A stretch of 64,000 nt of DNA from Paenibacillus nasutitermitis (GCF_014641075.1 NZ_BMHP01000002.1:1054001-1118000), one strand, 5' to 3'; shown: positions 18,236 to 29,242, counted from the stretch's first letter. Made by a program: numbers and translations. The notes: a model not told the origin generated them from the sequence alone.

Positions 18236-19528
18236 TCACAGCTCCGACCAGACTACAGCACCGTCTACAAGGGTCAGCACGGGCCATCCGGTTAACTTCC
18301 AACCGCCAAATGGCGTATTATTGCTTTTTGACAAAAACGTTTGGGGATCCACGGTCCGTTCATCCTCCAGATCGATAATCGTCAGATCAGCCGGAGCCCC
18401 GACCTCAAGCCGGCCGCTAGCAAGTCTGAATACCCGCGCAGGATCGGAAGTCATCCGTTTAAGCAGGAAGCCCAGCGTCCATTTGCCGGTCTGCACGAAT
18501 TTCGTGTACAGCAGCGGGAAAGCCGTCTCGAACCCGACAATCCCGAACGGGGCAAGCTGCATGCCGCGGGCTTTCTCATCCGCACTATGCGGGGCATGGT
18601 CGGTAACGATCATATCCAGCGTCCCGTCCTCAAGCCCTTCAATGACAGCCTCGACATCGCGCGGCGTCCGCAGCGGCGGATTCATTTTCCAGTTCGGATC
18701 CATTCCCGGGATATCCTCGTCGGAGAGCACCAGGTGATGCGGGCATACCTCTGCGGTCACCTTGATTCCTACCTGCTTGGCAAGCCGGATCAGGCGCACC
18801 GATTGCTCCGTACTCACATGGCAGACATGATAATGCACACCGGTTGATTCGGCCAATAGAACATCGCGTCCGACATGAATCGCTTCCGATTCATTGGGAA
18901 TGCCCTTCAGACCATTGCGCTCGGCAAATTTTCCTTCCGAAACGAACAGCCCCTCGACAAGCGAGTCGTCCTCGCAGTGGGCGATGACCGGCATATCCAT
19001 GGAAGCCGCGAGCGCCATGGCATTCTTCATCATCTGGGCATTCTGAACGCCTACGCCGTCATCCGTAAAGCCGATCGCCCCCGCAGCTTTGAGCGCTGCG
19101 AAATCGGTCAGTTCGCGGCCTAGCTCGTTCTTTGTAATTGCGGCATAGGGCAGCACCTTAACCAAACCTTCAGCGTCCGCCTTATCAAGGATGTAGCGCA
19201 CGGTTTCCGGCGTATCGGTAACGGGCCTTGTGTTGGGCATGCAGGCAATAGTGGTAAAGCCGCCTTTGGCAGCAGACTTTGTGCCCGTGACAATATCCTC
19301 TTTATGTTCAAATCCGGGATCGCGCAAATGGACATGCATATCAATCAAACCTGCGGACAGCAGCTTGCCTGCCGCATCCACCACGTCTTGTCCCGCTGTA
19401 TCGGGCAATCCGTCTGCTGCATCCTCAATTGCTGCAATCAGGCCGTTCTCGATTTTCACATGTCTGATCTCAAGCTGTTCCTTATTTTCATTCCAAATTT
19501 GGCCGTTCACTATCCATAAAGATTTCAT
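18236..19528 (-). CDS. pyrC: Dihydroorotase
   Basis: A 430-aa zinc amidohydrolase that closes the ring of carbamoyl aspartate. Zinc ligands His65 and His67 are in DMHVHLRDPG, the type I signature; further metal-site residues are visible in HCEDDSL, CHVSTEQS and IVTDHAPHS. Length is usual for class I. The ATG follows AAAGGAGA. It lies between pyrB and carA, with short gaps of about 110 and 120 bases. Confidence 0.96.
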   Translation of the reverse strand: MKSLWIVNGQIWNENKEQLEIRHVKIENGLIAAIEDAADGLPDTAGQDVVDAAGKLLSAGLIDMHVHLRDPGFEHKEDIVTGTKSAAKGGFTTIACMPNTRPVTDTPETVRYILDKADAEGLVKVLPYAAITKNELGRELTDFAALKAAGAIGFTDDGVGVQNAQMMKNAMALAASMDMPVIAHCEDDSLVEGLFVSEGKFAERNGLKGIPNESEAIHVGRDVLLAESTGVHYHVCHVSTEQSVRLIRLAKQVGIKVTAEVCPHHLVLSDEDIPGMDPNWKMNPPLRTPRDVEAVIEGLEDGTLDMIVTDHAPHSADEKARGMQLAPFGIVGFETAFPLLYTKFVQTGKWTLGFLLKRMTSDPARVFRLASGRLEVGAPADLTIIDLEDERTVDPQTFLSKSNNTPFGGWKLTGWPVLTLVDGAVVWSEL

Positions 19529-19638
19529 GTCATTTCTCCTTTCAAAAAGGGCGCTCCATTCGACTAGTGAAGAATGTTTGGCCTGTTCCTGTTCTTCATC
19601 GATGCCTGCTCTTGTTCAGCTTCCGCAGGCGAATGACA

Positions 19639-21305
<1,667 letters not shown>

Positions 21306-21307
21306 TC

Positions 21308-21345
21308 ACGATACCTTGACAGCCTCTCTGGACTGAATTAAAGGT
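21308..21345 (-). promoter_or_regulatory. PyrR-binding loop (anti-antiterminator)
   Basis: Minus strand contains AGTCCAGAGAGGCTGTCAAGG, whose core CCAGAGAGGCTG is the consensus of PyrR-binding RNA. It lies between the pyr promoter and the attenuator terminator, exactly as expected for PyrR-controlled attenuation. I find only this one copy in the operon. Confidence 0.93.
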
Positions 21346-21364
21346 ACTACTGTTCATTAAATGA

Positions 21365-21393
21365 ATTATCCCACTTTCGATAAATGATGTCAA
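21365..21393 (-). promoter_or_regulatory. Sigma-A promoter of the pyr operon
   Basis: Minus strand: -35 TTGACA at 21388-21393, 17-base spacer, -10 GATAAT at 21365-21370. The -35 starts only about 18 bases after the dapL stop codon, with no terminator between, so dapL transcripts may also read into the pyr leader. Confidence 0.88.
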
Positions 21394-21410
21394 CACCTGC
21401 ATAAGAGTTG

Positions 21411-22646
21411 TTAGAGACTGAGCTTTGTTATGCGCTCCACGGCTTTTTCCGTATTCTCGCGGCTTCCGAAAGCCGTAAGCCGGAAGTACCCCTGGCCGCT
21501 CTGGCCGAAGCCGACTCCTGGTGTACCGACAATATGAGCTTCCGAGAGCAATTTGTCGAAAAATGCCCAGGAATCGAGACCACTTGGAGTTTTGAGCCAA
21601 ATGTAAGGCGCGTTGATTCCGCCGAAGACTTCCAGGCCCAGAGAAGCCAGACCATCGCGGATAATACCAGCATTTGTCATGTAATAGTCGATGATGGAAG
21701 TGATTTGCGCCTTGCCTTCAGGACTGTAAATCGCTTCTGCGCCGCGCTGCGTCACATAGGAAACACCATTGAATTTCGTGGTGTGGCGCCGGTTCCACAG
21801 ATCATTGACCAGCAGCGTATTGCCTAGCGCATCCTTTGCTTTCAGCTCACGGGGGACAACCGTATACGCGCAGCGTACACCGGTAAAGCCGGCTGTTTTG
21901 GAAAAGCTGCGAAATTCGATGGCAACCTCTTTGGCCCTATCGATCTCATAAATGCTGCGTGGAACATCCTTTTCCTGGATGAAAGCTTCATAGGCGGAAT
22001 CGTACAAAATAATGCAGTCGTTCGCTTTGGCGTAATCCACCCACCGCTTGAGTTCTTCCTTGCTCAGCGTCATGCCTGTCGGGTTGTTCGGATAACATAA
22101 ATAAATCAGATCCACCTTGCGCTCAGGCAGACTTGGCGTAAAATCATTCTCGGCGCTGCATGGCAGGTAAACAATATTCTCGTACTGATTGGTTTCTTTA
22201 TTAAACGGGCCGGAACGGCCTGCCATCACATTGGTATCGACGTATACCGGATAAACCGGGTCCTGAACGGCCACGATCGCATCCTGGCTGAAGATCTCCT
22301 GGATATTGCCGACATCGCATTTGGAACCGTCGCTTAGAAACACTTCATTGGTGGCAATATCGATGCCGCGCGCTTTATAATCGTTCTCAATAATAGCCTG
22401 AATTAGAAAATCATACCCCTGTTCTGGTCCATAACCGCGAAAAGCTTCGGGATTTGCCAGCTCGTCGACTGCTTTATGCATAGCCTTTATGACGGCATCC
22501 GGCAATCCCCTGGTGACATCGCCGATCCCCAGGCTAATAATTTGCGCATTCGGATTTTCCTGGGTGAACTTGGTGCGGCGTTTGGCGATTTCTGAAAACA
22601 GGTAGCTGCCCTGAAGCTGCGTATAATTATGGTTAATTTGCGTCAT
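21411..22646 (-). CDS. dapL: LL-diaminopimelate aminotransferase
   Basis: A 411-aa PLP enzyme that turns tetrahydrodipicolinate directly into LL-diaminopimelate, skipping the acylated steps of the lysine pathway. It is a fold-type I aminotransferase with the PLP lysine in [12 protein letters not shown] near residue 250. Motifs [12 protein letters not shown] and [12 protein letters not shown] are characteristic of DapL rather than AspC. ATG at 22646 follows GGAAAGGTGA by about 11 bases; a GTG five codons upstream lies in that site. It supplies peptidoglycan and lysine, matching the DAP-type MurE in this window. Not obviously co-transcribed with rluD, whose terminator lies upstream. Confidence 0.92.
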   Translation of the reverse strand: MTQINHNYTQLQGSYLFSEIAKRRTKFTQENPNAQIISLGIGDVTRGLPDAVIKAMHKAVDELANPEAFRGYGPEQGYDFLIQAIIENDYKARGIDIATNEVFLSDGSKCDVGNIQEIFSQDAIVAVQDPVYPVYVDTNVMAGRSGPFNKETNQYENIVYLPCSAENDFTPSLPERKVDLIYLCYPNNPTGMTLSKEELKRWVDYAKANDCIILYDSAYEAFIQEKDVPRSIYEIDRAKEVAIEFRSFSKTAGFTGVRCAYTVVPRELKAKDALGNTLLVNDLWNRRHTTKFNGVSYVTQRGAEAIYSPEGKAQITSIIDYYMTNAGIIRDGLASLGLEVFGGINAPYIWLKTPSGLDSWAFFDKLLSEAHIVGTPGVGFGQSGQGYFRLTAFGSRENTEKAVERITKLSL

Positions 22647-22736
22647 TTGACTCAATCTCACCTTTCCATAGTCGGTTTAAGCAATACGATAATTGCTATA
22701 ATCATAGCCTACGGATGAAGCAAAAATAATAAAGAA

Positions 22737-22767
22737 AATGGTGAAAAGTTTGCACTTTTCACCATTA
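22737..22767 (-). terminator. Terminator after the rluD-type gene
   Basis: Minus strand: AATGGTGAAAAGT and ACTTTTCACCATT, a perfect 13-bp stem with a four-base loop, then TTCTTTATTATTTTT. The stem overlaps the stop codon of the pseudouridine synthase gene. Confidence 0.88.
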
Positions 22768-23748
22768 TCTCTGACGCAGTATCATTAATTCATGTTCCAT
22801 GTCCGCTGGAATGGGAGCATTAAATTCCAGGTATTCACCGGAACGCGGATGCTTAAATCCAAGAACAGCCGCATGCAGCGCTTGCCCTTTGAGCCCAATC
22901 GTCTTGTTTCGTCCGTACATGGGATCTCCGGCAAGCGGATAACCGATGTACTTCAGGTGCACGCGGATCTGATGGGTCCTCCCGGTCTCGAGCTGCAGCT
23001 CCAGCAGCGTAAAGTCCTCACCCAGCCTCTCCAGCACGGCAAAATGCGTGACGGCGCGCTTGCTGCCCCGTTCGATAACCGTAAATAACTTGCGGTCCTG
23101 CGGGTCGCGGCCGATCGGAGCGTCGATCGTTCCATGCTCATGCGGCACTTTGCCGTGCACCAGCGCGATATATTTCCGGGTAACCGTATGCTCCTTGAGC
23201 TGGGCGGCAAGCGAAGCGTGAGCCAGATCATTTTTGGCGGCCATAATTAACCCCGACGTATCTTTGTCGATCCGGTGCACAATTCCCGGACGCAGCACAC
23301 CGTTGATTCCTGACAGATCAGTGCAGTGAAAGATCAGTGCATTCACCAATGTACCGGAATAATGACCTGGCGCCGGATGCACGACCATCCCGCGGGGTTT
23401 GTTAATGACGATCACATCGCTGTCCTCATACGCAATTTCCAGCGGTATGTCTTGAGGGTCGATGACGGCCTGCTCCGGCTCTGGGATGACAACAGTAACG
23501 GTTTCCTCCACGGAAACCTTATGATTCGCCTTAACGGGACGGCCATCCACCATAATCGAGCCGCTCCTGATCCACTCCTGAACCAGTGTGCGCGAGGCCG
23601 TTCCTTCCTCAAGGCTATCCGTTACATATTTATCAAGCCGTTGCCCGGATTGGGTTTCGTCTACAGTGAACTCCAGCGGATCCTCATTGAATAGGCTGGT
23701 GCTCCTGCTTGCCGTCATGTCCGTCTTGTTTAATTTTTTTATGCTCAT
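22765..23748 (-). CDS. RluD-family 23S rRNA/tRNA pseudouridine synthase
   Basis: A 327-aa enzyme that isomerises uridines in structured RNA. An N-terminal S4 RNA-binding domain (SGQRLDKYVTDSL near 36-48; VNHKV-type loop) precedes the catalytic domain with GIVHRIDKDTSGL, whose Asp is catalytic. It corresponds to the B. subtilis ylyB position next to lspA. ATG at 23748 has GGAG six bases upstream; earlier in-frame starts lack one. It overlaps the 3' end of lspA by 65 bases, an unusually long same-strand overlap. The exact RNA target cannot be stated. Confidence 0.9.
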   Translation of the reverse strand: MSIKKLNKTDMTASRSTSLFNEDPLEFTVDETQSGQRLDKYVTDSLEEGTASRTLVQEWIRSGSIMVDGRPVKANHKVSVEETVTVVIPEPEQAVIDPQDIPLEIAYEDSDVIVINKPRGMVVHPAPGHYSGTLVNALIFHCTDLSGINGVLRPGIVHRIDKDTSGLIMAAKNDLAHASLAAQLKEHTVTRKYIALVHGKVPHEHGTIDAPIGRDPQDRKLFTVIERGSKRAVTHFAVLERLGEDFTLLELQLETGRTHQIRVHLKYIGYPLAGDPMYGRNKTIGLKGQALHAAVLGFKHPRSGEYLEFNAPIPADMEHELMILRQR

Positions 23749-24223
23749 TCGAATCTCCGTTCTCATTCTTCATTGAAAGGATAGCGTCCAGCAAAATCAG
23801 CCCAACTCCGCAAACGATGCCGGAATCAGCCAGGTTAAATATCGGGAATATGTAAGGGCCAAAGGTGAATTGCAAAAAGTCGACTACATGGCCATACAGC
23901 GCACGGTCGAGAAAGTTGCCAACAGCGCCGCCAAGCACCATGCCAAGCCCAATCAATAATAAAGTCGTGCCGGTCTGCCTGTTTCGCTGTATATACCAGA
24001 TAACTCCCCCAACAACAAATAGCGTAATAATAAGAAAGAACAGTGTTTGCCCTTGAAGTATGCCGAATGCGGCGCCTGAGTTGCGAATAGAGGTGATAAC
24101 AAAAAAACCGTCGCCAATCACATTGATTTTTTCACCGATAGCCACATTGTACTCCACTAACTTCTTGGCTACCTGGTCAATCACAAATACGAGTACCGCG
24201 ATCCAATAAAAATAGTACTTCAA
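23684..24223 (-). CDS. lspA: Lipoprotein signal peptidase II
   Basis: A 179-aa membrane protease that cleaves lipoprotein signal peptides ahead of the lipidated Cys. It has four hydrophobic segments and the two catalytic Asp motifs, GNFLDR and FNLADS, plus RNSGAAFG. The last 30 residues (after LLDAILSMKNENG) form a hydrophilic Lys/Gln/His tail lying in the rluD overlap. The start is TTG at 24223 with AAGGGGG nine bases upstream, and this TTG overlaps the TGA of a 35-codon leader ORF (TTGA). An ATG at 24250 is the alternative. It will process the lipoproteins encoded elsewhere in this window. Confidence 0.92.
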   Translation of the reverse strand: MKYYFYWIAVLVFVIDQVAKKLVEYNVAIGEKINVIGDGFFVITSIRNSGAAFGILQGQTLFFLIITLFVVGGVIWYIQRNRQTGTTLLLIGLGMVLGGAVGNFLDRALYGHVVDFLQFTFGPYIFPIFNLADSGIVCGVGLILLDAILSMKNENGDSNEHKKIKQDGHDGKQEHQPIQ

Positions 24224-24327
24224 ATTATCAGGCCCCCTTGTCCCAAACATTGTAGCATATTCTCCCCATTTGCTACCAGCGAATCCTTGATGGCCGAATA
24301 TCTGCCCTTCTCTGCCAATTTCCCCAT
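24220..24327 (-). CDS. 35-aa leader ORF coupled to lspA
   Basis: ATG at 24327 has AGAGGAGGG five bases upstream, among the best ribosome sites in the window. The frame encodes 35 residues, beginning MGKLAEKGRYSAIKDSL and ending GQGGLII, and stops with TGA. The TGA overlaps the TTG start of lspA by four bases, a classic coupling arrangement. The product has no membrane segment or known motif. It may be a translated leader that sets lspA expression or a genuine micro-protein; conservation would tell. Confidence 0.5.
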   Translation of the reverse strand: MGKLAEKGRYSAIKDSLVANGENMLQCLGQGGLII

Positions 24328-24414
24328 CGTTGCCCTCCTCTAAAACAAGGCGGAACAGCATAAGCTAAAGCCAATCTTCCATGCCTGGAGAAACGGATGA
24401 AAAGGGGCTTAACT

Positions 24415-25122
24415 ATGAACACCATCACAATGGACCAACTGAATATATTGCGCAGCCGGCTCGAAGCGGAAAGAATGGAGACCTTGGAACGGCTCGATAA
24501 TAACGATTATTATGGACATGCCGACTCTCAAAGGGATCAAACCGGAGAGCTGTCGATGATTGACAACCATCCGGCGGATGTGGCCAGCGAAACCTTTGAG
24601 CGAAGCAAGGACACAGCTCTGCTGGAGCAGGAGGAGCTAAGGCTTGAACGGATTGATGCTGCCCTTACCGCTATGGACAATGGCGTATATGGAAACTGCC
24701 GCGTCTGCGGGGAACTGATTCCTTACCAGCGGCTCAAGGCGCTTCCGGATACCTTGTATTGTGTGGAGCACTCTCCGCGGCAGGAAGTATCAGAGCGCAG
24801 ACCGGTTGAAGAACAGGTGCTCTCGCCTGCATTCGGACATTCCAGTATGGATGAAAACGAAGGCTACAATGGCTTCGACGGGGAAGATGCATGGCAGATC
24901 GTGGAGCAGTGGGGAACGTCCGATTCCCCCGCGATGTCCGAGAACCGCGATGTCACCTCCTACGATGAGATCGGCATAGAAGCCGGCGAAGCGGACGGAT
25001 ATGTGGAGCCGCTGGAAAGCTTCTTGGCTACCGATATCACCGGGACCATTGTGAGCGTAGTTCGAAACCGGGAATATTACGATTACCTGAAGCGTGAAGA
25101 AGGGGATCATGATCTGGAATAA
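24415..25122 (+). CDS. yteA: YteA-like TraR/DksA zinc-finger protein
   Basis: A 235-aa protein of the YteA sporulation-linked family. Residues 1-110 are helical and charged (LRSRLEAERMETLERLD; FERSKDTALLEQEELRLERIDAAL). A DksA-type finger follows with CRVC and, 20 residues on, CVEH, so the fourth ligand is His rather than Cys. The C-terminal half is acidic and poorly conserved, with a final DYLKREEGDHDLE. ATG at 24415 has AAGGGG seven bases upstream; ATG at 24397 (GGAG six bases before) is an alternative. It is one of only two plus-strand genes here and diverges from lspA. DksA relatives modulate RNA polymerase; for YteA the role is not firmly known. Confidence 0.85.
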   Translation: MNTITMDQLNILRSRLEAERMETLERLDNNDYYGHADSQRDQTGELSMIDNHPADVASETFERSKDTALLEQEELRLERIDAALTAMDNGVYGNCRVCGELIPYQRLKALPDTLYCVEHSPRQEVSERRPVEEQVLSPAFGHSSMDENEGYNGFDGEDAWQIVEQWGTSDSPAMSENRDVTSYDEIGIEAGEADGYVEPLESFLATDITGTIVSVVRNREYYDYLKREEGDHDLE

Positions 25123-25158
25123 CCCTTATTCTTCTCAGCTTCCTGGCACTTGACTTGA

Positions 25159-25485
25159 CTAATAGGCCTTGCCTTCCAGCTGATGCTGGACGATTCGGAC
25201 AATATCGGCGATGTAATCCCCGATAATGGGCAGGTTTAGTGCCCCAAGAAGCTGTAGAATATATACAATCGTTGCGGCAAAAAAAGTAAAACCAAGCGCG
25301 ATGCCGATACCCCTGAAGACGCCTGCCAACAAATTGCGCCAGATCAATGAAAGCGGGCGATTGAGAAGCAATACGTAGTCCGCCATTTGCGAACGCTCCA
25401 TATCCACTGCCACCTTCTCCAGCCGGCGGTCGAGAATTTCCATGGAGTGCTGAATAGCGTTTAAGCTTTTAGTCTGCTCGGTCAT
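25159..25485 (-). CDS. DUF5665 membrane protein
   Basis: A 108-aa protein of unknown function. The N-terminal 45 residues are a charged helix (LNAIQHSMEILDRRLEKVAVDME). They are followed by a membrane segment around residues 60-85 (GIGIALGFTFFAATIVYILQ) and a short amphipathic end. This layout is that of the DUF5665 family found in Bacilli. ATG at 25485 has GGGAGG eight bases upstream. It lies downstream of ileS and its terminator and ends tail-to-tail with yteA, 36 bases apart. Confidence 0.8.
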   Translation of the reverse strand: MTEQTKSLNAIQHSMEILDRRLEKVAVDMERSQMADYVLLLNRPLSLIWRNLLAGVFRGIGIALGFTFFAATIVYILQLLGALNLPIIGDYIADIVRIVQHQLEGKAY

Positions 25486-25564
25486 CCTGTTATCCTCCCG
25501 TACCATCTGCGGTCATCGTTGCTAAACTACACCGGATATGGATCGTCGAATGGCGTTTTGTCCG

Positions 25565-25640
25565 ATGAAAAGGGCGCCCATGCCATGCGGCCGGCGAGCG
25601 GTACAAACCGCTTCGCCAGCTGCAATTGCATGGGCGCCTT
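25565..25640 (-). terminator. Large terminator hairpin after ileS
   Basis: Minus strand: outer arms GGCGCCCATGC / GCATGGGCGCC (11 bp) and an inner stem GGCGAAGCGGT / ACCGCTCGCC, then a short CTTTTC tail. It begins about 35 bases after the ileS stop. The nested structure is strong although the T run is short. Confidence 0.75.
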
Positions 25641-25674
25641 CGTGCATATCAGTAATTCTGGGTTTAGAATACCC

Positions 25675-28600
25675 CTAACCGCCGATTAAAATCCCAATTT
25701 CTTTCTCCCCGATCTTCATGCGTTCCATTCCTTCAATGCTTTCGTAATCCACTCCGCTGAGCAGCACATTCTCTTTTAATACCGATTCAAATGCTTGCAG
25801 CGCTGCCGCGAGCTCTGCATCGACATCCAGCGTGAGATGAACCCGCTTCTCAATAGGCAGATCCAGCTTCTTGCGCGTGTCCTGCACGGCCCGGATCACT
25901 TCGCGGACCAGTCCTTCCTGCTCAAGCTCCGGTGTGATATCCGTATTGACGGCAACCGTCAACTGATAGCCCGAAGCTGAGGCAAATCCGGCTTTGGCTT
26001 GTTTCTCAACAAGCAATTCGTCCATAACAAGGCTGATATCTTCGCCTTCGGCCGTTGTATATGGAAGCATACCGTTTTGAACGGCCGCATGGGTTTCTTC
26101 CGGAGTAAGCTGCTTCAGATACGCTTGAATGGCTCCAACCAGCTTGCCGTATTTTTTGCCTGCGGCTTTCAGGTTGAGCTTGAAGGTGAAATCCACAAAC
26201 CCGCTGTCGCCGCTTGCAATCGTAATGGACTTCATGTTGATTTCGTCCTTAATGATATCCTCATAGGCGGAAAGATCAAAATCACGATCCAATGCGACAA
26301 TCAGCTCGGATAACGGCTGACGCGTCTTGATTCCTGTTTCATTGCGGACATTGCGTGCAAGCTCAACGATCTGGCGGGCTGTCTCCATATCCCGTTCCAA
26401 TGTTTCGTCGATCGCCGCTTCATCTGCCCTTGGGTAGTCGGCCAGATGAACACTTCCCATGTCTGAGCTCAAGTTACTGTAGATATCCTCTGCCAGTATG
26501 GGGGCATATGGGGCAATTAACCGCGATAGCGTGAGCAGAACATGATGCAGCGTACCGTAAGCATCCAGCTTGTCATCATTCAGGCCGCTTCCCCAGAAAC
26601 GGTCGCGCGACCGGCGGATATACCAGTTGCTGAGCTCATCCACGAAGCTTTCAATCGCTTTGGCCGGATTAAGAAAATCATTCGCCTCTAGCCCTCGGAT
26701 AACCTGATGTGTCAGACTGTTCAATCGGGATACGATCCAGCGGTCCAGCTTCGCTGCAGACTTCCGGTAAGGATGCTGCGCAGGCTCATACCCGTCAATG
26801 GAGGCATACAGGGCAAAGAAAGCGTGGGTATTGACGATCGTATCGATGACTTTCGATTTTGCTTCGCCAACAATTCCGCGCGAGAAACGTTTGCTGTTCC
26901 ACGGTGCGCTATCGGCAAGCAAGGCCCAGCGGAAAGCATCCGCGCCGTATTCATCGAGGATCTCCCACGGATCAACGACATTCCCTTTTGATTTAGACAT
27001 TTTCTGCCCATTCTCGTCGAGTACATGCCCCGTTGAGAGAACCGCTTTGTACGGAGCCTGGCCATTATATAATGTCGATACCGCCAGCAGACTGAAGAAC
27101 CAGCCCCGCGTCTGATCGATTCCTTCACAGATGATATCGGCCGGATATTGATCCGTAAAGGCTTCCTTATTCTCAAATGGATAATGCTGCTGTGCAAACG
27201 GCATCGATCCGCTGTCAAACCAGACATCAATGACTTCCGGCGTTCTGCTCATCACGCCTCCCTCACATTGCGTACAGGCGAGCTTGACTTCATCCACATA
27301 AGGCTTATGCAATTCGATATCCGGTGAGATCGGCTGAATCGAGCGGGCGACCAGATCCGCCCTGCTACCCGGCGAGTGCTGGGCGCCGCAGCTGTCGCAA
27401 ACCCAGACATTAAGCGGCGTTCCCCAGTAACGGTTGCGGCTGATATTCCAGTCAACGAGATCCTCAAGAAACTTGCCGAACCGACCTTCACGAATATGGC
27501 CCGGATACCAGTCCACGGAATTATTATTGGCAATCAGCTGATCCTTGACGGCCGTCGTTTCAATAAACCAGCTTTCCGTCGCATAGTAGATAAGCGGTGA
27601 TTTGCAGCGCCAGCAGAAGGGATAGCTGTGCTCATAACGTTCCTTGGAGAATAGCAATCCTTGTTCGCTGAGCATTTTGACAATATCAATATCGCAGTCT
27701 TTCACGAAACGCCCGGCCAGATCCGTCACTGTGTCCATGTATCGACCGGCGTTATCCACCACATTCAGGAAGCTCACGCCATTTTGGCGGGCTGCCTTAT
27801 AATCGTCTTCGCCATGGGCAGGAGCAATATGGACAATACCCGTACCGCTCGTATCACTTACAAAATCGCCTGAGATAACCACATGGCCATGTTCCAGCGA
27901 AGCATAACGGAAAGGAGGCTCATATTTCATACCGACCAGATCCGCGCCTTTTACCGTCGATTCGATTGCATAATCGCTTTTCATGACGCTTTCCACAAGA
28001 CCTTCTGCGACGATATACCGCTCACCGTTCTTGCGTACATAAGCATAGTCAAGCTTGGGATTGACCGCTAGCGCGACATTGGCCGGGAGTGTCCATGGCG
28101 TTGTCGTCCACGCCAGCACATAGGCGTCCGAATCCGCCAGCTTGAATTTAACGGTAGCACTGAGGTCTTTCACATCCTCGTAACCTTGCGCTACCTCATG
28201 GGAACTGAGCGTAGTTTGGCAGCATGGGCAGTAAGGACTGACCCGATGTCCGCGGTATAGCAGACCTTTGCCGTGTATGGTGGACAAAATATGCCATACA
28301 GACTCGATATAGTCGTTGTTCAGTGTAATATAAGGATTATCCATATCCGTCCAGTAAGCAATCGCCTCAGTCAGATCACGCCATTGACGCTCGTACTCGA
28401 ACACGCTGTCCTTACACTTATTCACAAAAGCTTCGATGCCATATTTCTCGATTTCCTGCTTGCCGGAGATGCCCAGCTGTTTCTCCACACCAAGCTCGAC
28501 CGGCAAACCATGCGTATCCCAGCCCGCTTTACGGACTACGCGATAACCGGACATTGTCTTGTAGCGGCAAATGAAATCCTTAATGACCCGGCCCAGCACA

Positions 28601-28770
28601 TGACCGATATGCGGTTTGCCATTTGCAGTAGGCGGGCCTTCATAAAATACAAAATTAGGCTTGCCGTTGCGGTTCTCAATCGACTGCTGAAATGTCTGTT
28701 CCTCTTTCCATTTGTCCAGTACCCGGACATCCCGGGCTCTTGCACGTTCTTTCACGTCTACGCGCTGCAT
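25675..28770 (-). CDS. ileS: Isoleucyl-tRNA synthetase, IleS2 (eukaryote-like) type
   Basis: A 1031-aa class I synthetase that charges tRNA-Ile. HIGH is at 54-57 within PPTANGKPHIGH and KMSKS is near 589 within KMSKSKGN. The editing domain lies between, with AWTTTPWTLPANVALA. Length and motifs (GWDTHGLPVELGVEKQLGISGK, SPYCPCCQTTLSSHEVAQGY) match the IleS2 branch rather than the roughly 920-aa IleS1 of Bacillus subtilis. IleS2 enzymes are typically less sensitive to mupirocin; that property is known for the group, not shown here. ATG at 28770 is chosen because it begins MQRVDVKERA as in IleS2; an upstream TTG at 28800 lies in frame. Controlled by the T-box leader upstream. Confidence 0.95.
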   Translation of the reverse strand: MQRVDVKERARARDVRVLDKWKEEQTFQQSIENRNGKPNFVFYEGPPTANGKPHIGHVLGRVIKDFICRYKTMSGYRVVRKAGWDTHGLPVELGVEKQLGISGKQEIEKYGIEAFVNKCKDSVFEYERQWRDLTEAIAYWTDMDNPYITLNNDYIESVWHILSTIHGKGLLYRGHRVSPYCPCCQTTLSSHEVAQGYEDVKDLSATVKFKLADSDAYVLAWTTTPWTLPANVALAVNPKLDYAYVRKNGERYIVAEGLVESVMKSDYAIESTVKGADLVGMKYEPPFRYASLEHGHVVISGDFVSDTSGTGIVHIAPAHGEDDYKAARQNGVSFLNVVDNAGRYMDTVTDLAGRFVKDCDIDIVKMLSEQGLLFSKERYEHSYPFCWRCKSPLIYYATESWFIETTAVKDQLIANNNSVDWYPGHIREGRFGKFLEDLVDWNISRNRYWGTPLNVWVCDSCGAQHSPGSRADLVARSIQPISPDIELHKPYVDEVKLACTQCEGGVMSRTPEVIDVWFDSGSMPFAQQHYPFENKEAFTDQYPADIICEGIDQTRGWFFSLLAVSTLYNGQAPYKAVLSTGHVLDENGQKMSKSKGNVVDPWEILDEYGADAFRWALLADSAPWNSKRFSRGIVGEAKSKVIDTIVNTHAFFALYASIDGYEPAQHPYRKSAAKLDRWIVSRLNSLTHQVIRGLEANDFLNPAKAIESFVDELSNWYIRRSRDRFWGSGLNDDKLDAYGTLHHVLLTLSRLIAPYAPILAEDIYSNLSSDMGSVHLADYPRADEAAIDETLERDMETARQIVELARNVRNETGIKTRQPLSELIVALDRDFDLSAYEDIIKDEINMKSITIASGDSGFVDFTFKLNLKAAGKKYGKLVGAIQAYLKQLTPEETHAAVQNGMLPYTTAEGEDISLVMDELLVEKQAKAGFASASGYQLTVAVNTDITPELEQEGLVREVIRAVQDTRKKLDLPIEKRVHLTLDVDAELAAALQAFESVLKENVLLSGVDYESIEGMERMKIGEKEIGILIGG

Positions 28771-28850
28771 CTTCTTGTGGTCCCCTTCCGGTATAAACAA
28801 CCCTGGATATTTTTTGTTGATTGGAGCAGGTCAATACTGTTAATGAAAAC

Positions 28851-29198
28851 AAAAAAAGCCTCATCCCAAAAAGGGACGAGGACATGCTCGCGCTACCACC
28901 CTTGTTCCAAGTACCCTCTGAAGGGCCGTGACTTTCTCTGCATAGTCCGCAGGATCAGTCAGGACCGACATAATTCAATACTTGACACTCATTCACGGAT
29001 CATCGATATCCGCACTCCAGGTAACGGTGGATTCCGTCAGCGCTTAGTCTTGTTTCAATTCGATTCGGCGCCGCTTCTCGGAGATGATATTCAACCATTG
29101 CTTTGCTCACCGACTCACAGCAATCATCGGATTCTCTGGGAGCATGCCAACGGCCTACTTGTTCTCGTCAACAAATTTTGAAGGATTAATTAATCACA
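28851..29198 (-). promoter_or_regulatory. T-box leader of ileS
   Basis: Minus strand: the T-box AGGGTGGTAGCGCG (one change from the AGGGTGGNACCGCG consensus) is followed by a terminator of CCTCGTCCC / GGGATGAGG and seven T residues at 28851-28882. Upstream is a Stem I-like region with CAGAGAATCCGATGATTGCTG. A likely specifier is ATC, complement of 29086-29088 in GAATATCATC, an isoleucine codon. Uncharged tRNA-Ile would pair with the specifier and T-box and let transcription reach ileS. Confidence 0.92.
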
Positions 29199-29227
29199 TT
29201 TATACGCCAGTCTTGCCTGTTTGTCAA
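29199..29227 (-). promoter_or_regulatory. Sigma-A promoter of the ileS T-box transcript
   Basis: Minus strand: -35 TTGACA at 29222-29227, 17-base spacer, -10 TATAAA at 29199-29204. It lies between the divIVA stop codon and the T-box Stem I. Confidence 0.88.
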
Positions 29228-29242
29228 GTATGGCGGATTTAT

